Part shown: positions 43,162 through 51,776 of the stretch, piece after piece | How positions within the stretch are numbered: position 1 is the stretch's first letter | How the letters are laid out: the number at the start of each line of letters is the position of its first letter | DNA from: Solirubrobacter pauli | GTDB lineage: Bacteria > Actinomycetota > Thermoleophilia > Solirubrobacterales > Solirubrobacteraceae | Assembly: GCF_003633755.1 (NCBI RefSeq) | Contig: NZ_RBIL01000002.1 | Span: 1,240,001 to 1,304,000 of the forward strand | Length of the DNA stretch: 64,000 bases | Reading direction: 5' to 3' | Program-made: the position numbers and the translations under genes | Notes under the pieces: generated by a model | The model's input: the letters and a program-made list of their open reading frames with translations, nothing else | What the model was told of the DNA's origin: nothing | The model's database searches: none

Positions 43162-44337
43162 TCATCGCACCGCCGCGAGGCGCTCGTCGCGGGTCTGCTC
43201 GAGCGCGTCGACGTAGGCGTCGATCTCGCGGTCGCCGCTCAGCGTGGAGCGCGCCAGGGCGCGGCACGCGTCCGCCATCCGCTCGCGCTCGCCGGGGTCC
43301 AGGCGTGCGGCGCGCTGGAGCGCCCAGGCCGCGCGGGCCTCGTCGCCGGGCTCGAACAGGAACGCGGTCTCGCCGTCCTCGAGCACGTCGGCCATGCCGT
43401 CCACGCGTGAGGCCAGCATCGGCACGCCGAGCGCGGCCGCTTCGACCAGCACGTTCGGCAGGCCGTCGTAGAAGCTCGGGATCGCGAGCCAGTCGCACGC
43501 GGCGTACCAAGGCAGCAGCTCGTAGCGGTCCAGGAACGGCAGCGTCGTGACCTGCAGCTCGCCGTCGCGCGCGGCGAGCCAGGCCTCCATGTCCGGTGCC
43601 ATCCAGCCGGCGAGCAGCAGGTGGAAGCGGTCGGCGACGCCGGAGCGCAGCAGCGCGTCGAGCAGGAAGACGCCGCCCTTCTTGGCCTTGAGCTGCCCGA
43701 ACAGGCCGAGCGTGAGCCGGTCGTGCGTGGCGCGGAACGCGTTGGCCTGCGCGCGGTCGGACGGCGCGAGCGTCCAGTCGCTCTCGATCCCGTTCGCGAT
43801 CCAGCGGACGCGCGTGTGCGGGTGCATGGCGGCGATCCGCTGCACCTTCGAGCGCGAGTTCGCCACCACGAGCGCGGACCGGTGCAGCGCGTCGTCGAGG
43901 ATCGGCCGGCGGCGCGTGGAGAAGACCGCCGCGTCGAAGTCGTTGCCGCGGATCAGGGTGATCAACGGCACGCCCAGCCACGCCGCGAGCACCGGGCCGG
44001 CCATGATCGGCCGCGAGCCGCCGAACGCGACCACGTGCGTGTAGTCGACGGGCTGGGACTGCAGCGTGCTCCACGCCCGGTTGAGCGCGTGGGCCGGATC
44101 GTCGTCGACCGGGCACACGAGGTAGCGCCCGCCGGCCTGCTCCTCGATCACCCACGTGCGCCCGCGCGCCGACGGCACGACGTGCAGCACGTCCACCAGC
44201 ACCCCGCGCCGGCGCAGCCCACGCACGATCCGGTCGCACGACTGCGCCATCCCGCCACGGCTCGGGGGATAGGTCTCGGTCAGCCAGAGGGCCCGAAGGG
44301 GCGGATCAGCTGTCGCCGAAGCCGCCGCCGTCGTCAT
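43162..44337 (-). CDS. GT4 family glycosyltransferase
   Basis: 391 residues. The N-terminal domain opens LRALWLTETYPPSRGGMAQSCDRIVRGLRRRGV and has the acceptor-side HVVAFGGSRPIMAG. The C-terminal domain has LGLFGQLKAKKGGVFLLDALL and the retaining-enzyme EX7E-type segment FYDGLPNVLVEAAALGVPMLAS. These are the GT4 hallmarks. It is probably part of a glycan assembly pathway with the two other transferases. Its 5' end overlaps the cysteine-rich gene by 32 bases, so it is translated in the same transcript. Confidence 0.9.
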   Translation of the reverse strand: MTTAAASATADPPLRALWLTETYPPSRGGMAQSCDRIVRGLRRRGVLVDVLHVVPSARGRTWVIEEQAGGRYLVCPVDDDPAHALNRAWSTLQSQPVDYTHVVAFGGSRPIMAGPVLAAWLGVPLITLIRGNDFDAAVFSTRRRPILDDALHRSALVVANSRSKVQRIAAMHPHTRVRWIANGIESDWTLAPSDRAQANAFRATHDRLTLGLFGQLKAKKGGVFLLDALLRSGVADRFHLLLAGWMAPDMEAWLAARDGELQVTTLPFLDRYELLPWYAACDWLAIPSFYDGLPNVLVEAAALGVPMLASRVDGMADVLEDGETAFLFEPGDEARAAWALQRAARLDPGERERMADACRALARSTLSGDREIDAYVDALEQTRDERLAAVR

Positions 44338-44665
44338 CCTGGTCGCCGGGATCGTCGTACCAGCGGTAGTCGGTGTCGCTCCAGTACGGGTCGGACGTGC
44401 CCCACCAGACCGGCGAGTAGTTGCCCGAGTCGTACCAGCGGTGGCGCGAGCGGATCGCGTAACCCGTCGTGTCGTCCTCGAGGGCGGCGTCCTCCTGGCG
44501 CTTGGCGGCGCACTCGACGCAGATCCCGGCCTGGGTCATGTGCTCGGCGCAGATCCGCCGCGAGCACGCGCCGCAGGTGGCGACCGCGCCGTTCGCGCAG
44601 TCGCGCAGCGTGAAGAACCCGCGCTTGCACGAGCACAGGTCGAGCCCGCCGAAGACCGCGCTCAC
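44306..44665 (-). CDS. Cysteine-rich putative zinc-binding protein with W/Y/D-rich tail
   Basis: 119 residues from a GTG overlapping the previous stop. The first half has eight Cys and one His in a zinc-finger-like order (LCSCKRG, RDCANG, CGACSRRICAEHMTQAGICVECAAK), enough for two zinc sites of a treble-clef or B-box-like fold. The second half is a low-complexity tail rich in Trp, Tyr and Asp (SPVWWGTSDPYWSDTDYRWYDD) ending in acidic and glycine residues. I know no family for it. It is translationally coupled to a second unknown protein (44662-45423) and flanked by GT4 genes on both sides. Confidence 0.7.
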   Translation of the reverse strand: MSAVFGGLDLCSCKRGFFTLRDCANGAVATCGACSRRICAEHMTQAGICVECAAKRQEDAALEDDTTGYAIRSRHRWYDSGNYSPVWWGTSDPYWSDTDYRWYDDPGDQDDDGGGFGDS

Positions 44666-45423
44666 AGCTTCTTCCTCCGCGCCGGCGCCACGCGCTCGTA
44701 GGCGCCGGAGATCAGCTCGATCAGCGACTCGAGCCGCGGCAGCTGGTCCATGTTCGCGGCGACCAGCGTCCCGCCGACCGTGACCTTGGTGTGCTTCTCG
44801 CTCGGCTTGAGCTTGTGCTTGGGCAGGTCCCGGGCCCCGCCGGCGGGGGCATAGAGCCGGTTCTGGACGGTCAGCGTGACCGTCATCTCGATCTTCTTCT
44901 TGTTCTTCGTCTTGCGCTTGATCTTCCCGCGCGGGTTCCGCTTCTCCTTGAAGGTGGAGCGCACGTGGTCGATCACCGCGAACTGCAGCTGCGAGCCGTC
45001 GGCGAAGCGCGTGCGGGATTGAAACCACGGGTCGTCGTAGAAGGTGTCGACGACCTTGCGGTAGGCGCCCTTCTTGTAGGGCTCGGAGTGGCGGACGGCC
45101 TTGGGCGACTGCAGTGGGCCGGTGAGGTCGACCCACAGCTCGAGCGGGGCGTCGGCCTCCATGTCCTCGCGCAGGATCGGCAGCAGCGGCAGCGCGAACT
45201 TGCGCAGGCTGTTCGGGATGTCCGTCTTGCGCGCGTACCGGCGTTCGAAGAAGCCGCCGCCCTCGGTGCGGAGCTTGTCGGCCTGGCGGTCGTACTCGGC
45301 GACCGGCCCGAGCAGCGCGAGCCACTCGTCAGGGGTACGCGCGCCGGAGAAGCGACGGGCGCGGACGATGTCCTGCTGCTCCGGGCTGAGGGCGTTGAAC
45401 GCCTGCTTCACGCGGTTGGCCAC
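44662..45423 (-). CDS. Unknown protein coupled to the cysteine-rich protein
   Basis: 253 residues, soluble, no signal peptide. The start has a helical segment (RVKQAFNALSPEQQDIVRARRFSGARTPDEWLALLGPVAEYDRQ). The middle has beta-like stretches (LPLLPILREDMEADAPLELWVDLTGPLQ). A very basic loop (NPRGKIKRKTKNKKKIEM) is followed by TVTLTVQNRLYAP. No catalytic motif is evident. The start overlaps the upstream GT4 gene and the end overlaps the cysteine-rich gene (GTGA), so all are made together. Partner function with the Zn protein is inferred from coupling only. Confidence 0.7.
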   Translation of the reverse strand: MANRVKQAFNALSPEQQDIVRARRFSGARTPDEWLALLGPVAEYDRQADKLRTEGGGFFERRYARKTDIPNSLRKFALPLLPILREDMEADAPLELWVDLTGPLQSPKAVRHSEPYKKGAYRKVVDTFYDDPWFQSRTRFADGSQLQFAVIDHVRSTFKEKRNPRGKIKRKTKNKKKIEMTVTLTVQNRLYAPAGGARDLPKHKLKPSEKHTKVTVGGTLVAANMDQLPRLESLIELISGAYERVAPARRKKL

Positions 45424-46550
45424 GCGGGCATCCTCTCACCGTAGAGCGACTGAAGTCGTGTCACGCTCGCCTCCCAGGTCAGCTCGGCCTGCACGCGGGC
45501 GCGCGCGGCGGCTCCCATCCGCGCCCGCTCCTCCGGGTAGTCGAGCAGGACGCGGATCGCGCGCGCCAGCTCACCCGGCCGGTCGGGCGCCACCAGCCGG
45601 CCGTGCACGCCGTCCGTGACCAGCTCGCGCACCGCGGGCATGTCGGACGCGACGACCGGCACGCCGGCGGCCATCGACTCGAGGATCTTCAGCGGGGCGC
45701 AGCCCTGGTGGGCGTTGCGGGAGCAGTCGCGCAGCGGCGCCAGCGAGAGCAGCGCGTGATCGCGCCAGCGGGCGAGCTCCTCCTCCGGCAGCGCGAAGTG
45801 CCAGTGCACGCGGTCCTCGATCCCGAGCTTCTCCGCGAGCTTGCGGTACGGCTTCGCGCGGCGCGCGTGGACCGACGCGCAGATCACGAGGTCGAGCTCC
45901 AGCCGGGCGACCGCACGCAGGGCGGTGTCCACGCCCTGCCACGGCTGCAGCGCACCGAAGTACAGGAGGTACGGCCGGTCGAGCGCCGGGCGCGGCGCGG
46001 GCGGCCGCACGTCGGCGCCGTTCGGCACGACCACCGCGTCGACCGGCAGGCGGTCGGCGGTGACCTGCGAGGGCGTGATCACCAGGTCGGCGGCCTGCAG
46101 GCAGCGCAGCTCCACCTCGGCGATCCGGTCGAGCAGCCCGCGCGGGATCGCGGGGTACAGGAACGCCAGCTCGATCGACGGCAGCCCGTTGACCTCGTAG
46201 ACGCGCAGGAAGTCACCGGGATGGTCGACGATCGGCAGCCCGCTCCACGGGTCGCGGAAGTGCGCGACCTCCAGCTCGGGCAGCTCGTCGAGCAGGGCGC
46301 TCAGCCGCGTGCCGAACCCCGCGGCGCGCTCGAGCACGTGCGCCGCCGGGCGCATGTAGCGGACGACCTCGACGTCGCCCTCGTGCTGGTAGGCCGGCAG
46401 GTCCTCGCCGCCGAGCACGTACAGCAGCCCACCGCCGCTGCGCTCGAACAGGGCCCGGGCGAAGCGGTCGATGTGGACGGCGCTGCCCTTGCGGGACGGG
46501 AAGCGGTCGAAGGCGGCGTAGAGCGCGCGATGGGGGAGCGCCGGCGGCAA
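45408..46550 (-). CDS. GT4 family glycosyltransferase
   Basis: 380 residues. It begins RALYAAFDRFPSRKGSAVHIDRFARALFERSGG and carries a Rossmann C-domain (YLLYFGALQPWQGVDTALRAVARL) with the GT4 signature NAHQGCAPLKILESMAAGVPVVASDMPAVRELV. It is a retaining transferase of unknown donor, distinct in sequence from the other GT4 of the cluster. The stop lies inside the start of the unknown gene, so it opens or continues the operon. It is followed upstream by the oxidoreductase gene after 12 bases. Confidence 0.9.
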   Translation of the reverse strand: MPPALPHRALYAAFDRFPSRKGSAVHIDRFARALFERSGGGLLYVLGGEDLPAYQHEGDVEVVRYMRPAAHVLERAAGFGTRLSALLDELPELEVAHFRDPWSGLPIVDHPGDFLRVYEVNGLPSIELAFLYPAIPRGLLDRIAEVELRCLQAADLVITPSQVTADRLPVDAVVVPNGADVRPPAPRPALDRPYLLYFGALQPWQGVDTALRAVARLELDLVICASVHARRAKPYRKLAEKLGIEDRVHWHFALPEEELARWRDHALLSLAPLRDCSRNAHQGCAPLKILESMAAGVPVVASDMPAVRELVTDGVHGRLVAPDRPGELARAIRVLLDYPEERARMGAAARARVQAELTWEASVTRLQSLYGERMPAWPTA

Positions 46551-46562
46551 GGCCGCCGCACG

Positions 46563-48044
46563 CTACCCCTTGAGCGCGGCGCGTGCGGCGGCGTCGCCGG
46601 GCACGCCGTGGACCGCGCCGCCCGGGAAGGTCGCGGCGCTGCCGATGTACAGGCCCTTCAGCGGCGTCGCGTACGGCGTCAGCTTGGGCAGCGGCCGGAA
46701 GACGAGCTGGCTGATCCGGTACGAACCGCCGCCGACGTCGCCGCCGACCAGGTTCGCGTTGCGCGCCTCCAGGCCACCCGGGCTGAGGATGTGGCGGGCG
46801 AGGATGCGGTCGCGGAAGCCGGGCGCGAAGCGCTCCACCTGGGTCTCCATCCGCTCGACGACCTCGGGCGTGACCTGCTCCCAGGCGACGCCCTCCTGTG
46901 GGCCGTGCGTGTACGCCCAGGCCGTGTGCTTGCCCTCGGGGGCGCGCGTCGGGTCGGCGATGCTCTGCTGGCCGAGCAGCAGGAACGGCAGGTCGGCGAT
47001 GCCGTCGTGCGCCTGCTTGACCGAGTGCATGAACTCCGCCTCGGTGCCGGCGACGTGGACCGTGCCGGCGCCGTGGACGTCCGGGTTCTCCCACGGGATC
47101 GGCCCGTCGAGCGCCCAGTCGACCTTGACCGTCGACGCGCCCTGCACGTAGCGGTTGAGCGCGACGCGGTACCAGCCGGGCAGCTCGGCCATGCGCGTGA
47201 GCGCGGAGGGCATGACGTCGGCGACCACGAGCTTGGCGGGGAAGTGCTCGTCCGCGGTCTCGACGCCGGTGACGCGGCCACCCGCGCTCGTGATCTTGCG
47301 GACGCGGGCGTTGACCCTCAGCTCGCCGCCGAGCGACTTGAAGTAGCCGACGAGCGCGTCCGTGAGCCGCTCGGCACCGCCCTTGGGCGACGGCCAGCCG
47401 ACCGCGTGCCCGACGAGGTTGAGGTAGAAGGCGGCGATCGCGGAGCCGGTGCCGTCCGGCGGCGTGTCGCCGTGCATGGCGGCGCCGTAGAGCCACGCGC
47501 GCGAGCCCTGGTCCTGGAACAGGCGGGCGCCGAGGCCGGTCGCCTTGCCGGGCAGCAGGCGGGTGAAGCCGAGCGTGCGCAGCGGGCCGGCCTGCGTGAG
47601 CAGCTTCAACGGGCCGCCGATCGGCGGGAAGCCCGACAGCATCGTCGCGCGCACGGCCTCGAAGTTGTCCAGGAACGGCTTGGCGAACCGCTCCCAGGCC
47701 GGGCCGTCTGCACCCAGGTTCGCGACCGTGCGGTCCAGGTCCCGGTACAGCAGGCGGGCGTCGCCGCCGGGCAGCGGGTGCGCGTACGCGGCCTCGGGAT
47801 GGACCCACTCGAGCCCGTGCTCGGCCAGCGGCATGCGACCGAACACGGGGGACGCGGCGGCCGCCGGGTAGACGGAGCTGAACGTGTCGTGTCGGAACCC
47901 CGGCAGCGTCAGCTCCTCGGTGCGGACGGCGCCGCCCGGCGCGTCCGCGGCTTCGAGGATGAGCACCTGGCGGCCGGCTTCGGCGAGCCGGATCGCTGCG
48001 GCCAGGCCGTTCGGCCCGGCGCCGATGACGACCGCGTCGCTCAC
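46563..48044 (-). CDS. FAD-dependent oxidoreductase, phytoene-desaturase-like
   Basis: 493 residues from a GTG overlapping the preceding stop. The N-terminal dinucleotide-binding motif is AVVIGAGPNGLAAAIRLAEAGRQVLILEAADAPGGAVRT. The body resembles the CrtI / NAD(P)/FAD oxidoreductase family, and the C-terminal FAD contact is GLYIGSAATFPGGAVHGVPGDAAARAAL. It is likely to dehydrogenate or isomerise a lipid or isoprenoid substrate. No other carotenoid gene is in the window, so carotenoid work is not shown. It is coupled to the unknown 358-residue protein. Confidence 0.85.
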   Translation of the reverse strand: MSDAVVIGAGPNGLAAAIRLAEAGRQVLILEAADAPGGAVRTEELTLPGFRHDTFSSVYPAAAASPVFGRMPLAEHGLEWVHPEAAYAHPLPGGDARLLYRDLDRTVANLGADGPAWERFAKPFLDNFEAVRATMLSGFPPIGGPLKLLTQAGPLRTLGFTRLLPGKATGLGARLFQDQGSRAWLYGAAMHGDTPPDGTGSAIAAFYLNLVGHAVGWPSPKGGAERLTDALVGYFKSLGGELRVNARVRKITSAGGRVTGVETADEHFPAKLVVADVMPSALTRMAELPGWYRVALNRYVQGASTVKVDWALDGPIPWENPDVHGAGTVHVAGTEAEFMHSVKQAHDGIADLPFLLLGQQSIADPTRAPEGKHTAWAYTHGPQEGVAWEQVTPEVVERMETQVERFAPGFRDRILARHILSPGGLEARNANLVGGDVGGGSYRISQLVFRPLPKLTPYATPLKGLYIGSAATFPGGAVHGVPGDAAARAALKG

Positions 48045-49117
48045 TTGGTCGTGCCGCCGAGGGCGATGGCGATCTGGTGCAGCATGCTCACCTCGGGGTC
48101 GTTGCCGACGCCCCAGAACGCGTGCTGCGCCTCCTTGCCCTGGCTCTCGTAGGCCTTGTTGAGGTGCCAGCTCATCGGGTCCCACGTGCCGGCGGCACGC
48201 ACGTAGGCCTTGCCGTCGAGCGTGTACAGCACGAGGCGGTTGTGGCCCGAGCCCATGAAGTGGCCGGCGTGCGTGGTCAGGTCGAAGCCGACGAGCGGCT
48301 CGCCGCCCTCGGGCACGATCGACGGCTCCCCGTGCTCCTTCATGCCCACCTCGAGCGCCTCGAACCAGTTGCGCAGGGCCTTCGGGTCGTCCGGCGTCAC
48401 GAGCGTCGTGATCGTCACGTAGCCGCGCGTCCACACGGGCAGCGCCTTGTCGGTGCCCGCGGCGACCTCGATCTCGAACGTCTGGTCGAGCAGCCCACCG
48501 GGGCGCAGCGGCGTGAAGCGGCCGAGCGCGCTCGCGTACTCGGGCCACGTCTCGGGCTGCGTGATCGCGGCGATCAGGCCCTCCGCGGACGGCACCTCGA
48601 CGGGGTCGTAGGTGTGCCAGACCTGCTGGTCGAGCGGCGCGCTCTCGGCGGTCAGCTCGCCCACCTTGGCCAGCTTCAGGCGGTAGTCGTGGTTGTAGGC
48701 GGCCTTGTCCTCAGGCGTCTCGAAGGCGATGCCCCAGCCCTTGCGGGCGGGGTCGGCGTAGGCGGCCGGGAACCAGTCGCCGAGGAGGGTGACCGCGCCG
48801 CGCTCGAGCGCCTCGCGGGTCAGGCGGCCGTTGCCGGCGAAGCGCTCGGCGCCGAAGGCCTTGTGGAAGGCGGGGAGGTCGGTGACGCGCAGGCGGCGGG
48901 ACGGGTCCTTCCGGTACCAGTAGGTCGTCAGGACGCTGAACGCGAAGCGCAGGTCGTCGACGTTGCGCTCCTGCGGGTCGCGCCGGAAGTAGGCGGCGTT
49001 CAGGAAGTCGGTGACCCAAGGAGCGGCGTCACGGCCCGCGATCGAGGAGCCGGCCATGCGCGCGAAGCCGAGCGGGCCGGGCTGAGTGGCGGTGCTGGTC
49101 TCGGAAGTCGTCGTCAT
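48041..49117 (-). CDS. Unknown protein translationally coupled to the oxidoreductase
   Basis: 358 residues with no signal peptide or clear membrane helix. Residues from about 165 to 330 (VEVPSAEGLIAAITQPETWPEYASALGRFTPL, then LLDQTFEIEVAAG, then GYVTITTLVTPDDPKALRNWFEALEVGM) could be an SRPBCC/START-like lipid-binding fold, but I am not certain. The N-terminal part (AAPWVTDFLNAAYFRRDPQERNVDDLRFAFSVLTTYW) is helical. Its stop overlaps the oxidoreductase start (GTGA), so they probably act on the same substrate. A CCGTGG-type palindrome is centred 66 bases upstream. Confidence 0.65.
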   Translation of the reverse strand: MTTTSETSTATQPGPLGFARMAGSSIAGRDAAPWVTDFLNAAYFRRDPQERNVDDLRFAFSVLTTYWYRKDPSRRLRVTDLPAFHKAFGAERFAGNGRLTREALERGAVTLLGDWFPAAYADPARKGWGIAFETPEDKAAYNHDYRLKLAKVGELTAESAPLDQQVWHTYDPVEVPSAEGLIAAITQPETWPEYASALGRFTPLRPGGLLDQTFEIEVAAGTDKALPVWTRGYVTITTLVTPDDPKALRNWFEALEVGMKEHGEPSIVPEGGEPLVGFDLTTHAGHFMGSGHNRLVLYTLDGKAYVRAAGTWDPMSWHLNKAYESQGKEAQHAFWGVGNDPEVSMLHQIAIALGGTTK

Positions 49118-49175
49118 GTCCTAGATGGTCGTCGGCGATTGGGCCTTCCCCGTCAGGGTCTGCCGCAATGTTGCT

Positions 49176-49190
49176 CCGTGGAAACTACGG
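49176..49190. promoter_or_regulatory. CCGTGG/CTACGG palindrome upstream of the oxidoreductase operon
   Basis: CCGTGG-AAA-CTACGG (one mismatch) is centred 66 bases upstream of the start at 49117, the same spacing as the perfect copy ahead of the response regulator gene. It overlaps the TAG stop of the universal stress protein gene. Confidence 0.45.
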
Positions 49191-49889
49191 TGTCGGCGCG
49201 CCGACCGTCCGGGGCACGACGATCACCGGGCAGTGGGCCGTGCGGATCAGCCGTCCGCTGACGCCGCCGACGATCACCGAGCGCAGCGGACCGTAGCCGC
49301 GGGAGCCGGTGACGAGCAGGTCCAGCGAGGCGCTGCGTGCTGCGAGCGCCTCGGCGGGCTCGCCGTGCAGGCGCACGATCGAGCCGTCGACGTCGAACGG
49401 CAGCGCACGGAGGGCGCGCTCGAGGTGGACCTGGACGCCGTGGGTGCTCTCGTCCGCCTCGTACGGGTCGGGCGACACGACGCCGATCAGCTCGAGCGGG
49501 GCGTGCAGGCGACGGGCGAGCGTGACGGCATGCTCGAGCGCGGCCTGCGCCTCGGGCGAGGCGTCGTAGGCGACGCCGATGCCGGCGATGGCGCCGCCGG
49601 AGTGCGCGCGCGGGACGACCGCGACGGCGCAGGGGGCGCCGTGCAGGAGGCGCTCGCCGGTGGCGCCGGGCACGACGCGGCCGAAGCGGCCGGTGTGGCT
49701 GGACCCCAGGACGACGAGGTGCGCGTCCGATTCCTCGGCGCGCTCGTGGAGCAGCTGGGCCGCCGACTCGCCGCGGCGGGCGGACACCTGCTGGAGGTCC
49801 GCGCCCTCGGCGTCGGCGAGGGCGCGGGCGAAGGCGATCGCCTCCCGGGCCGGCGCCGCAGGGTCGACGCCGACGAGGATCGTGGTCAT
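49185..49889 (-). CDS. Universal stress protein, first domain shortened
   Basis: 234 residues. The first USP domain is cut to about 90 residues (MTTILVGVDPAAPAREAIAFARALADAEG, then LVVLGSSHTGRFGRVVPGATGERLLHGAPCAVAVVP), lacking its central strands. The second is complete (IGVAYDASPEAQAALEHAVTLARRLHAPLELIGVV, VTGSRGYGPLRSVIVGGVSGRLIRTAHCPVIVVP). It is close in sequence to the USP at 13.5-14.4 kb, so a duplication is likely. The start overlaps the stop of the small membrane protein gene (ATGA). Confidence 0.9.
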   Translation of the reverse strand: MTTILVGVDPAAPAREAIAFARALADAEGADLQQVSARRGESAAQLLHERAEESDAHLVVLGSSHTGRFGRVVPGATGERLLHGAPCAVAVVPRAHSGGAIAGIGVAYDASPEAQAALEHAVTLARRLHAPLELIGVVSPDPYEADESTHGVQVHLERALRALPFDVDGSIVRLHGEPAEALAARSASLDLLVTGSRGYGPLRSVIVGGVSGRLIRTAHCPVIVVPRTVGAPTP

Positions 49890-50113
49890 CCCTGCTCGTG
49901 ATCCTCCGGGCCGATGGTCCGCATGACCGCGAAGATCACGCCGCCGGTGACGGCGAGGGCCAGGAGGATCGTGGCCACCATGGCCACCATGCCACCGAAG
50001 GCGACGAACGCGGCTTCAGCGACGACGACGCCGAACACGGCGAGGGCGATGAGGCCGAGCAGGCTCTCGCCGGCGACCTCGGGAGCGGGGGTGTGATGGG
50101 TCTCGGAGATCAT
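49886..50113 (-). CDS. Small membrane protein coupled to universal stress protein
   Basis: 75 residues with two membrane helices (LLGLIALAVFGVVVAEAAFVAFGGMVAM and VATILLALAVTGGVIFAVMR), a short N-terminal tail with His residues and an acidic end (GPEDHEQG). I recognise no family. Its ATGA overlap with the universal stress protein suggests a membrane anchor or partner. An 8-bp inverted repeat covers its start codon. Confidence 0.65.
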   Translation of the reverse strand: MISETHHTPAPEVAGESLLGLIALAVFGVVVAEAAFVAFGGMVAMVATILLALAVTGGVIFAVMRTIGPEDHEQG

Positions 50114-50135
50114 GGCGCCAACGTATGGGCGCCAT
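50112..50135 (-). promoter_or_regulatory. Inverted repeat covering the start codon of the small membrane protein
   Basis: ATGGCGCC (50112-50119) and GGCGCCAT (50128-50135) are perfect complements around 8 bases. In the minus-strand mRNA the stem would pair the start region with sequence just upstream of it, possibly limiting translation, or the DNA may be an operator. Confidence 0.45.
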
Positions 50136-50170
50136 GAGCCCCGGACTTCCGGCGGTTCTGCGGATTCGCG

Positions 50171-51658
50171 CTACGTAGTTGCCCGCATGCCGATCGCGTC
50201 GCCGTGCGGCGCCTCGCTGCGCTCGTACGGCCGGCCGAGCAGCATGTACGCCAGGCCGACGCCCGCGACGATCGCGCAGCCGAGGACCACGATCCACTTG
50301 TCGTACCAGGCGGCGTCCCCGCGTGGCCAGGCGAGGTTGAGCGCGCCGCCCACGCCGTACACGAGCGCGCAGATGTTCACCACGAAGCCGTAGCGGCCGA
50401 GCGTGAACTTGCCGCTCGGCTGCCAGCCGCGGCTGCGGGCGATCAGCGCGGCCAGCACCACGAGCTGGAAGGCGATGTAGATGCCCGCCGAGGCGAACGA
50501 GATCACGCGCAGCAGTGCGCTGTCGCTGATGATCTCGGCGATCGCGACCACCCCGGCCGGCACGAGGCAAGCGACCGTCAGCGCGATCGGCGGGACGTGC
50601 CGCTCGCGGCTGAACCGGGACAGCGCGCCCGAGGCGAAGATCATCCGGTCACGCGCGTACGAGTAGATGAGCCGGCTCGCCGCGGCCTGCAGGCTGAGGA
50701 TGCAGGAGACGAACGAGATCAGCACGATGACCGTGATCACCTTCGAGCCGACCGTGCCGAAGACGTCCTTGAAGACGTTGCCGACGGGGTCGGCGTTCTC
50801 GCCGCTGAGGATCGCGTTGAAGTCGGGCTGGGCGAGGATCAGCGCGGCCGTGATCAGCAGGGCGGCGGCGCCGCCGACGTAGATCGTGCGGCGCATCGCC
50901 TTCGGGATCGTCTTGCCCGGGTCCGGGACCTCTTCGGCCACGTCGCCGCACGCCTCGAAGCCGTAGAACAGGTAGAGGCCGAGCAGGCTCGCCGCCAGGA
51001 ACGCGCCGAGGTAGCTGCCGTCGCCCTGGGTGCCGAGGCCGTCGAAGAGCACGCTGAAGTCCTGGTTGCGCTCGAAGATCAGCAGCCACAGGCCGACGAA
51101 CAGCGCGCCGACCAGCTCCGCCGCGAAGCCCGCCATGGCGACGCGCCCGAGCGTCCGCGTGCCGCTGAGGTTGATCAGCAGGCACAGCACCATCAGGCCG
51201 CCGGCGATCAGCACGGTCGTGAAGCGGGTGGGGGTGAAGCCGAACAGGCTGCCGACGAACAGCACCGCGCCGGTCGAGACCGACGCGATGGTGGCGATCA
51301 GCGCCCAGCCGTAGATCCAGCCGGTGATCCACGCCCAGCGCCGGCCGATCAGCCTGCGGGCCCACGGGTAGATGCCGCCCGCGACCGGGAACTGGGCGAC
51401 GACCTCCGCGAACACGAGCGCGACGAGCAGCTGCCCGATGCCCGCGATCACGATGCTCCAGATCATCGGTGGGCCGCCCGCCACGAACCCGAGCGCGAAC
51501 ACGGAGTAGATCCCGACCACCGGCGACAGGTACGTGAAGCCGAGCGCGAAGTTCTCCCACAAGCCCATCCGGCGCTCGAAGTGGCTCTCGTAGCCGAGCT
51601 CGGCCAGCCGGGCCGCGTCGTCCGTGGTCGCTGGCGTGGACCGATCCGTCTTCGTCAC
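50171..51658 (-). CDS. APC family amino-acid permease
   Basis: 495 residues with about twelve transmembrane helices. It starts GTG with GGAG about eight bases before. The family signature is seen in FALGFTYLSPVVGIYSVFALGF, GGIYPWARRLIGRRWAWITGWIYGWALI, and the helix VI-like FYGFEACGDVAEEVPDPGKTIPKAMRRTI, as in GABA, choline or amine permeases of the APC superfamily. The substrate cannot be set from sequence. It appears as a single gene, divergent from the GT39-type gene. Confidence 0.92.
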   Translation of the reverse strand: MTKTDRSTPATTDDAARLAELGYESHFERRMGLWENFALGFTYLSPVVGIYSVFALGFVAGGPPMIWSIVIAGIGQLLVALVFAEVVAQFPVAGGIYPWARRLIGRRWAWITGWIYGWALIATIASVSTGAVLFVGSLFGFTPTRFTTVLIAGGLMVLCLLINLSGTRTLGRVAMAGFAAELVGALFVGLWLLIFERNQDFSVLFDGLGTQGDGSYLGAFLAASLLGLYLFYGFEACGDVAEEVPDPGKTIPKAMRRTIYVGGAAALLITAALILAQPDFNAILSGENADPVGNVFKDVFGTVGSKVITVIVLISFVSCILSLQAAASRLIYSYARDRMIFASGALSRFSRERHVPPIALTVACLVPAGVVAIAEIISDSALLRVISFASAGIYIAFQLVVLAALIARSRGWQPSGKFTLGRYGFVVNICALVYGVGGALNLAWPRGDAAWYDKWIVVLGCAIVAGVGLAYMLLGRPYERSEAPHGDAIGMRATT

Positions 51659-51776
51659 CGCGTCTCCTCTCAGACCCTTGTGCGGAACGAAACGATCTCA
51701 CTTCGCGAGGACGGAAGGCAAGCGGCTCCCAGGAAGCTCTGAGCGAACGCCCAGCGCGCTCCCGGGGGCGGCGTCG

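Noticed and set aside
46563-48044. Carotenoid biosynthesis cluster
   Set aside because: A CrtI-like enzyme is present but no phytoene synthase, cyclase or prenyltransferase gene is in the window.
45603-48152. 849-codon plus-strand open frame across the glycosyltransferase and oxidoreductase genes
   Set aside because: Runs antisense to three clear genes and has an Arg/Val/Ala-rich composition with no motif.
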